DNA of 64,000 nucleotides from assembly GCA_964429695.1 (NCBI GenBank), contig CAYSCS010000073.1, positions 84,679 through 148,678 on the forward strand, in the 5' to 3' direction. Below are positions 59,279-64,000 of this stretch, in pieces (position 1 is the stretch's first letter; every line of letters starts with the position of its first letter). This DNA comes from CAYSCS01 sp964429695 (GTDB lineage Bacteria; Acidobacteriota; Aminicenantia; Aminicenantales; Aminicenantaceae). The position numbers and the translations under genes were made by a program. The notes under the pieces were generated by a model. That model worked only from the letters and a program-made list of their open reading frames with translations. It was not told the origin of the DNA and ran no database searches.

Positions 59279-59857
59279 TCACTTTTTCTCCTCAGATTCA
59301 ACCTCAACGATCATCTCGATTTCCGTGGCAATATTCATCGGGAGCGAACTCATACCCACTGCTGCCCGAGCATGCTTCCCTCTTTCTCCAAAAATAGAAA
59401 CGAGAAGGTCAGAACAACCGTTGATGACCTGAGGATGTTCGGTGAAAGAGTCGATGGCATTCACCATTCCGAAGACCCTGACAATTCGTTTGACTTTATT
59501 CAAGTCACCAATTTCTGCTTTTAGAGAGGAGAGTAAACTTATGGCTGTCAGCCGAGCAGCCTCTTTTGCCGCAGCAAGATCAAGGTCCCGGCCCACTTTC
59601 CCTGTCACATACCCGCCTTCAGGCTTCCTCGGTCCATGTCCCGCAAGAAAGATGAGATTTCCCGCTCTTACCGTCAGGACATAGTTTGCCACAGGAGCAA
59701 CCGGAGGATAGAGCTCTATGCCTAGCTCCTTGAGTCTCAGCTCAAAATCGACCTGTTTTTGGGCCTCTTCCTGGGCCACTGCTTTTTCTTGATTTTGAGG
59801 GAAGCCTGAAAACGAAGATAAAACGAGTAAGCTTAAGCCCAGAGCAATAACCTTCAT
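59279..59857 (-). CDS. Exported RidA-family protein (YjgF/YER057c/UK114)
   Basis: 192 residues from ATG 59857 with GGAGG six bases upstream; a longer reading from 60004 has no such site. An N-terminal signal (VIALGLSLLVLSSFSGFPQ) and linker precede the RidA core: PPVAPVANYVLTVRAGNLIFLAGHGPR, VGRDLDLAAAKEAARLTAISLL and RIVRVFGMVNA. The usual RidA arginine is probably that in AAVGMSSLPMN's neighbourhood, but this variant has no clear S-R-x-x; it belongs to a side branch (UK114-like). RidA proteins release ammonia from enamines and imines. A secreted one is rare and suggests imines are formed outside the membrane. Confidence 0.82.
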   Translation of the reverse strand: MKVIALGLSLLVLSSFSGFPQNQEKAVAQEEAQKQVDFELRLKELGIELYPPVAPVANYVLTVRAGNLIFLAGHGPRKPEGGYVTGKVGRDLDLAAAKEAARLTAISLLSSLKAEIGDLNKVKRIVRVFGMVNAIDSFTEHPQVINGCSDLLVSIFGERGKHARAAVGMSSLPMNIATEIEMIVEVESEEKK

Positions 59858-60168
59858 TCTTTCCTCCTTCTTTAGTCTTATTCGCTGTTTAGGCGAAGCA
59901 AGGGATTTCGTTGGCAATTTATTTCGGAGAATGTCTTTATTTGAACCTTGTTTTTCATTCCTCAATTTAGAGCTAAGATTCATGTTCAGCAAAGAGTATA
60001 TCATTTCTCCCGTAGGGTTAAAAGCAAGGAAAAATTAGAGAAAATATATTCTCTTCTTTTGACGATTTTTCTAATTCTATCTTTATTTCTCTCAGAAAAG
60101 ACAAGCAATTTTGGAAAAAATATAAATCTTCAAGATGAGTGAAAAAAAGGCCTTTTTGGAAGCGAAAT
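59858..60168. other. Short intergenic region upstream of RidA
   Basis: No gene. An AGAGAA/TTCTCT inverted repeat lies at 60037-60054. On the minus strand TTGTCT-N17-GATAGA near 60070-60100 is a weak promoter candidate for the RidA gene. Confidence 0.35.
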
Positions 60169-62307
60169 TTATTTTTCAACCTTTTTAAGCCCTTCTTTAA
60201 TTCTCCAAGGAGTAAGGGGAAGCTTAAAAAACCTGATTCCAGTTGCATCGAACACTGCATTAGCCAGCATTCCTCCCACACAAGTTATGGCAGGCTCTCC
60301 TCCTCCCTGAGGAGGAAGGTCGGGATTGGGAATGAGAGCTGTTTCAATCTTTGGAAGCCATGAGAAACGGGGAATTTCATAGGTGTCAAAATTAAGGTCG
60401 AGGATCTTTCCTCCCTGGAAATGAATTTCTTCGCTCAGCGCATAGCCAAGCCCCATCATGAGGCAGCCTTCAATCTGAGCCTTTGCACCTTCAGGGTTTA
60501 TGACCTCACCCATATCCTGAACCCCCACCATGCGCTTGACCCTTACTTTTCCTGTTACTCGATCAACCTCCACCTCAGCCATCGTAGCTACATATGTACC
60601 CAGATAATCAACGCAAGCAACTCCGTAACCTCGGCCACTCGGTGCCTTTTTCAATGACCATCCAAAGATATTTGCTGCTTCCTCGAGCACTCTTTTCATC
60701 CTTTCGTCTTTGAGGTTTCTAAGGCGGAATTCCAGAGGGTCGAGCCCTGCGCTTTCGGCCATGATATCTATTTGAGACTCTCGAGCAAAGGTATTAGTGT
60801 TGCTTCCGGGTGCCCTCCAGGGTCCAACTTCGAAAGGGTGAGCATTTTCATCTCTCCTCATCCATCCTCCCCTCAAGAGGATTCGATAATGGGGAATGTC
60901 GTAAAAGGGCTGGGAGGTTCTTTCTCCTGCATAAAATATTTCATAATCCCAGAGCACAATATGAGCAGAAGAATCGAGCCCGGAGGTTATTTTCACCACA
61001 GCAGCAGGCATAAAAGTGTCATAAAAAAATTCTTCACTCCTTGTCCAAGCGACCTGAACTGGCTTTTTTACTCGCCAGGCAAGTCGAGCTGCCTCGACTA
61101 TCTGCCTGTTTCTGTTCTTTCCGCCAAATCCACCTCCTACATAGGGAGTAATGATGCGAACTTTTTCGAGGGGGATCCCAAGAGCCTGGGCAACTTCTTC
61201 CTGGGCGCCAAAAGGCCTTTGAGTGGAAGCCCAGATAGTTATTCTCTCTCCTTCTACATTTGCTGTGGCAGTATGCGGCTCTAGCGGAGCGTGGGCAACA
61301 TAAGGTGTAAAATAGGTTGATGCGAAGAGCAAGGAGGAGAGCCTTTTTCCTTCTTCAAGATTTCCTTTCTGGGTTATTATTTCTCCTTGGGGTGCCACTT
61401 TCTCCAGATGTTTATAGATTGTCTTTTCAGTGAGTGTCGAATCTGGAAGCTCGAATTCTGCCTTTATTTTTTTGAGGGATTTTTCTGCTTCGTGGGGAGA
61501 AGGATGAAGAACTGCCACGAGATCATTTTCACGGATTATCTGAGCACCTTCTATTTTTTCTGCCTCAGAGAGGTCTATGGAATTTATTCTTGCTCCGTGG
61601 GCAGGTGGTCTCAGGATTCTTGCATAGAGCATTCCAGGGAGGAGAACATCTCCTGCAAATTTCGCTTCTCCGCAGACTTTTAGCCGTGCATCTTTCCGAG
61701 CCGCAGATTTTCCACAAATGGAAAAAGAACTCTTGGGTTTTGAGGGAGGCTTTTGCTTCAAGTGTCTTTCGATAGTTTTCCCTTTGGTAAGCTCCGAATA
61801 CGAGACCTTTTTTTCTGGATTTTTGGGGTCGAAGACCATTCCTTCTTTCGTGGCTAAATTTTCGGGCGATACTTTTAGCTCCTGGGAAGCAAGTTCGATG
61901 AGGACAGCACGAGCTTCAGCGGCTGCCTGTCTTAGAACCGGACCGAAATATTTTATGGTTCGAGAGCCAAATGTTCCCATGTCCCAGGGACAAACATCCG
62001 TATCTCCCATGATGACATCCACTGAATCGAGGCTTAGGTCGAGTTCTTCGGCAAGAATCTGAGCAAGGGATGTTTCTATGCCCTGCCCCAATTCAACTTT
62101 ACCTGTATAACATGAAACCCGCCCATCTTCTCCTATCCTGAGATATGCATTAAAGTCTTGAGGATATTCACGAGCAAACTCTCTGCGTTGAGCTTGTTGA
62201 ACAGAGAAGAATGCTTCATGATCAGTAAAAGTGATGATTATTCCACCGCCAAGCAGCTTTATGAATTCCCTGCGGCTAAGAGGAAAAGACCCTTTTCTCT
62301 TGTTCAT
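60169..62307 (-). CDS. Tat-exported molybdenum-cofactor subunit, IorB/isoquinoline 1-oxidoreductase type
   Basis: 712 residues. The twin-arginine signal is PLSRREFIKLLGGGIIITF. Unlike the PaoC-type subunit, the first domain begins with cofactor-binding motifs (YTGKVELGQGIETSLAQILAEEL and MGTFGSRTIKYFGP), the permuted order known from IorB and nicotinate dehydrogenase subunit B. The hammerhead-like part (GEAKFAGDVLLPGMLYARIL) and VGGGFGGKNRNRQIVE follow. The catalytic Glu lies in PQGGGEPAITCVGG. It probably hydroxylates an N-heterocycle or aldehyde in the periplasm. Its start overlaps the end of the [2Fe-2S] subunit gene (ATGA). No FAD subunit is present, as usual for this type. Confidence 0.87.
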   Translation of the reverse strand: MNKRKGSFPLSRREFIKLLGGGIIITFTDHEAFFSVQQAQRREFAREYPQDFNAYLRIGEDGRVSCYTGKVELGQGIETSLAQILAEELDLSLDSVDVIMGDTDVCPWDMGTFGSRTIKYFGPVLRQAAAEARAVLIELASQELKVSPENLATKEGMVFDPKNPEKKVSYSELTKGKTIERHLKQKPPSKPKSSFSICGKSAARKDARLKVCGEAKFAGDVLLPGMLYARILRPPAHGARINSIDLSEAEKIEGAQIIRENDLVAVLHPSPHEAEKSLKKIKAEFELPDSTLTEKTIYKHLEKVAPQGEIITQKGNLEEGKRLSSLLFASTYFTPYVAHAPLEPHTATANVEGERITIWASTQRPFGAQEEVAQALGIPLEKVRIITPYVGGGFGGKNRNRQIVEAARLAWRVKKPVQVAWTRSEEFFYDTFMPAAVVKITSGLDSSAHIVLWDYEIFYAGERTSQPFYDIPHYRILLRGGWMRRDENAHPFEVGPWRAPGSNTNTFARESQIDIMAESAGLDPLEFRLRNLKDERMKRVLEEAANIFGWSLKKAPSGRGYGVACVDYLGTYVATMAEVEVDRVTGKVRVKRMVGVQDMGEVINPEGAKAQIEGCLMMGLGYALSEEIHFQGGKILDLNFDTYEIPRFSWLPKIETALIPNPDLPPQGGGEPAITCVGGMLANAVFDATGIRFFKLPLTPWRIKEGLKKVEK

Positions 62308-62786
62308 CTTAGTTTCCTTCCTTTCATCATCGAGGCAGCAGCCTGGATTGCTGCAACTATTCTTTTATGGCTTCCGCATCTGCAGAGATTATTATCCATT
62401 TGTTCGATTATTTCTTCAGAGGTAGGAGCCTGGTTCCTGCGAAGAAGGGAGAGTGCATTCAGAATCATCCCAGGGGTACAGAAGCCACATTGCAGAGCTT
62501 CATGAGCAATGAAAGCTTCTTGAAGGGGATGCAGTTTATCTCCTGATGCCAGACCCTCTATGGTCAGAATTTCTTTTCCTTTTACTTTCTTAAGCGGAAG
62601 CTGACAGGACCTTACCGCCTCATTATTGATCAGGACGGTGCATGCTCCACAAAAACCCTCACCACAGCCATATTTTGTACCTGTAAGCCCTAAATCTGAA
62701 CGCAAAACCCAGAGAAGCATCTTTTCCCCATCAACACTCAGAGAGACAGGCTTTCCATTTAATTTAAAATTGATGAGTTCTTTCAT
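62304..62786 (-). CDS. [2Fe-2S] subunit of the IorAB-type molybdenum hydroxylase
   Basis: 160 residues from ATG 62786; AGGAGG is six bases away, whereas it would touch ATG 62792. The two clusters are in KYGCGEGFCGACTVLI plus SCQLPL, and in QCGFCTPGMI plus NLCRCGSH. It has no signal peptide, so export must occur together with the Tat-tagged large subunit. In IorAB-type enzymes electrons then leave to a membrane cytochrome or another acceptor, which is not encoded here. Confidence 0.88.
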   Translation of the reverse strand: MKELINFKLNGKPVSLSVDGEKMLLWVLRSDLGLTGTKYGCGEGFCGACTVLINNEAVRSCQLPLKKVKGKEILTIEGLASGDKLHPLQEAFIAHEALQCGFCTPGMILNALSLLRRNQAPTSEEIIEQMDNNLCRCGSHKRIVAAIQAAASMMKGRKLR

Positions 62787-63336
62787 CCTCATCCTCCTTT
62801 CTATTTTATTATCAGAATGAAGTTTTTCTCACGGCACTCATGGTGAAGAAGAGGGAAAGAAAAGAGTTCATTTTTAATCAAAAAAAGTTTGCCTCTTCAA
62901 AATAAAGAATTCAAGGTGAGACAAAGAGATGAAGCCTTCTTAAGATTTCAGTTTCCTTCCTCGCAAGATAAATTATATAAGCATCGAAGATAATAGGGCA
63001 ATAATCAAAAATTAAATTAGAAAAAAATTTTCCTCAAGAGCCTCTCTCTCTTCTTCAGAATTTGGAAAATGGGGGGAAAGAGAGGATTTTGGTTCTTTCC
63101 TAAACCCGGAGCTTCAGATTTATACCATACTGCTGAGAATTTGAAGAGAGATGAATTATTTCCTCAACTTAAATATTTTTTACTTTTAAGAAATATGAAT
63201 TCAGAGTGAAATTTATTTCTAGGGAGAGATTCTAATCCCAATGAATTAATTATTTGTCAAGGAATTCTTTCATAACTCTACTTTATTAAACTTGCTCTCT
63301 CCTCCAGAAGAGGAGGGGAAGGGAAGTTGAGGGCGT
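62787..63336. other. Intergenic region upstream of the IorAB-type genes
   Basis: Besides the promoter at 62972-63001 no gene is seen. A CTCCTC/GAGGAG hairpin lies at 63301-63317, just past the stop of the TIGR04076 gene, but it has no T-run. Confidence 0.45.
62972..63001 (-). promoter_or_regulatory. Possible sigma-70 promoter of the IorAB-type genes
   Basis: On the minus strand TTGCCC (63001-62996), 18 bp, TATAAT (62977-62972). The leader would be about 180 bases. Confidence 0.45.
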
Positions 63337-63792
63337 TTATTCCCTTATGCGTGATATTTCAAAGAGTACTGGATTGGCGGCATCAGGACAGGCATGTGTC
63401 TTTTTATCAGGATTATCAGTGAGCCAGGGAAAACGGGCTTCATAAAGCATGGCGAAGGCAGCAGGAAGAAGGCTGTAAAGAGCGTGAATGCATATTTTTC
63501 CCTCGATTCCTTGCTCAGTTATTTTCACTATATCGCCGGGCTTATGCCCTAATCCACATATTCCTTCGACACTGGCAACCTTAACTTCAATATATTTGAT
63601 TTTTTTTTCCATTTCCTCCTCCCTTGAAGGTTTGAGCAGAGCAGAATAATTAGTCGAGGACTTTGGGCCAATGATGTTCATTTCCCGTAGTTTAAGTTTC
63701 GCAGTCAGGTAGGGGCAGGTGCTTACCCCGATAGCTGTAGCGGAGAGCATCTTAATGAAACAGCGCCGCTTAATCTTCTGCCGGCTAAACAT
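63337..63792 (-). CDS. TIGR04076-family protein with a Tat signal
   Basis: 151 residues from ATG 63792; an ATG at 63825 lies upstream of the predicted transcription start. The N-terminus holds KRRCFIKMLSATAIGVST, a twin-arginine signal. From residue ~62 the protein is the TIGR04076 domain: KYIEVKVASVEGICGLGHKPGD, CIHALYSLLPAAFAML, FPWLTDNPDKKTHACPD and NPVLFEISRI. The three conserved cysteines could bind metal or take part in redox chemistry. An internal ATG at 63612 has AGGAGG close upstream and would give a 91-residue cytoplasmic protein, the usual family length. Function of the family is unknown. Confidence 0.78.
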   Translation of the reverse strand: MFSRQKIKRRCFIKMLSATAIGVSTCPYLTAKLKLREMNIIGPKSSTNYSALLKPSREEEMEKKIKYIEVKVASVEGICGLGHKPGDIVKITEQGIEGKICIHALYSLLPAAFAMLYEARFPWLTDNPDKKTHACPDAANPVLFEISRIRE

Positions 63793-63816
63793 TGTTCTAT
63801 TTTTTTTCCTGCAAGA

Positions 63817-63845
63817 ATTAAACATAAGTCGAAATTTTTTGTCAA
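63817..63845 (-). promoter_or_regulatory. Sigma-70 promoter of the TIGR04076 gene
   Basis: TTGACA (63845-63840), 17 bp, TTTAAT (63822-63817) on the minus strand. Start near 63810. Confidence 0.65.
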
Positions 63846-63901
63846 GAAAGAAGTTCTTTACCTGATTTGCCGATAGAAAATTTGATTGAAACGAAAAGCC
63901 C

Positions 63902-64000
63902 CCTGGTATAAGGTTATTTTTGATGAAAAAAATAAATCACCCGCTGGGTGATACCCTAACCAGGAGGTATTTTTATGATACAGCAAGGGATTTTGCCTTT
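63902..64000 (+). mobile_element. Left end of a probable IS1380-type insertion sequence, cut by the window edge
   Basis: CCTGGT at 63902-63907 is repeated inverted as ACCAGG at 63959-63964, which covers part of the ribosome-binding site. Between them lies the perfect hairpin ATCACCC-GCT-GGGTGAT (63936-63952). Such structures shield transposase genes from read-through translation. The encoded start MIQQGILPF resembles IS1380 transposases from memory. Only 26 bases of the gene are visible. Confidence 0.4.
63975..64000 (+). CDS. Start of a transposase-like gene (partial)
   Basis: AGGAGG (63962-63967) lies seven bases before ATG 63975, which opens MIQQGILP and leaves the window. The peptide fits the N-terminus of IS1380-family transposases. 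Eight residues cannot prove it. Confidence 0.4.

Noticed and set aside
63301..63317. CTCCTC/GAGGAG hairpin after the TIGR04076 gene, considered as terminator
   Set aside because: No T-run follows on the minus strand.
1..64000. CRISPR arrays, rRNA or tRNA genes
   Set aside because: No regularly spaced repeats and no recognisable rRNA or tRNA sequence were seen on either strand by eye; a covariance-model search was not possible.

Overview
The window reads as a chromosomal segment of an anaerobic, Gram-negative, heterotrophic bacterium. The best guess is a member of the Aminicenantes/Acidobacteria-like lineages. That guess rests on family content: GWxTD-domain proteins, TonB-dependent receptors with an N-terminal carboxypeptidase-regulatory-like domain, sulfatase-like/TPR fusions, a HTH-TolB/FlgO-like-TPR regulator and degenerate amidohydrolase pairs. 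No rRNA, tRNA or CRISPR array was seen. Intergenic DNA is AT-rich and most genes carry clear AGGAGG-type ribosome-binding sites.

Layout. (1) 1-1.7 kb: a decayed IS110-type transposase and empty DNA. (2) 1.7-10.4 kb: a secreted protein and a flavodoxin, then a seven-gene operon. The operon starts with an HTH-GNAT protein and continues with two catalytic subunits of the benzoyl-CoA reductase/2-hydroxyacyl-CoA dehydratase family, two ASKHA ATPase activators, an 8-Cys ferredoxin and a large FeS/GltD-type NAD(P)H oxidoreductase. This is a complete electron route from NAD(P)H to an ATP-driven radical reductase or dehydratase. (3) 10.4-18.3 kb, minus strand: a lipoprotein, a TPR/GWxTD/GWxTD operon and a pair of secreted amidohydrolases, one without its metal ligands. 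(4) 18.7-36 kb: two TonB-dependent receptors, three sulfatase-like/TPR proteins, a membrane spermidine-synthase-like protein and a serine hydrolase. Both receptor genes have a textbook sigma-54 (-24/-12) promoter and a pair of CCAAAA/TTTTGG palindromes about 112 bp upstream of the -12 element. (5) 36-45 kb: an S9 peptidase, a third sigma-54 promoter, a PilZ protein and a compact regulator / 67-aa peptide / radical SAM-SPASM operon that looks like an undescribed RiPP-type locus. (6) 45-57.7 kb: a Zn-peptidase-like protein, a DAO-type oxidase, a second pair of reductase/dehydratase subunits without activator, an acyl-CoA ligase, a PaoABC-like Tat-exported molybdenum hydroxylase, and its MocA and XdhC maturation factors. 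(7) 58-64 kb: an exported cyclase, an exported RidA, a second Tat-exported molybdenum hydroxylase (IorAB type), a Tat-tagged TIGR04076 protein, and at the right edge the start of what looks like an IS1380-type transposase.

How it fits together (inference). Regions 2, 6 and 7 suggest breakdown of an aromatic or N-heterocyclic compound or aldehyde. Exported molybdenum hydroxylases, the cyclase and RidA would act outside the cytoplasmic membrane; the ligase would make the CoA thioester; the ATP-dependent reductase/dehydratase would carry out the difficult reduction, with the activator in region 2 possibly serving both subunit pairs. The substrate cannot be read from the sequence.
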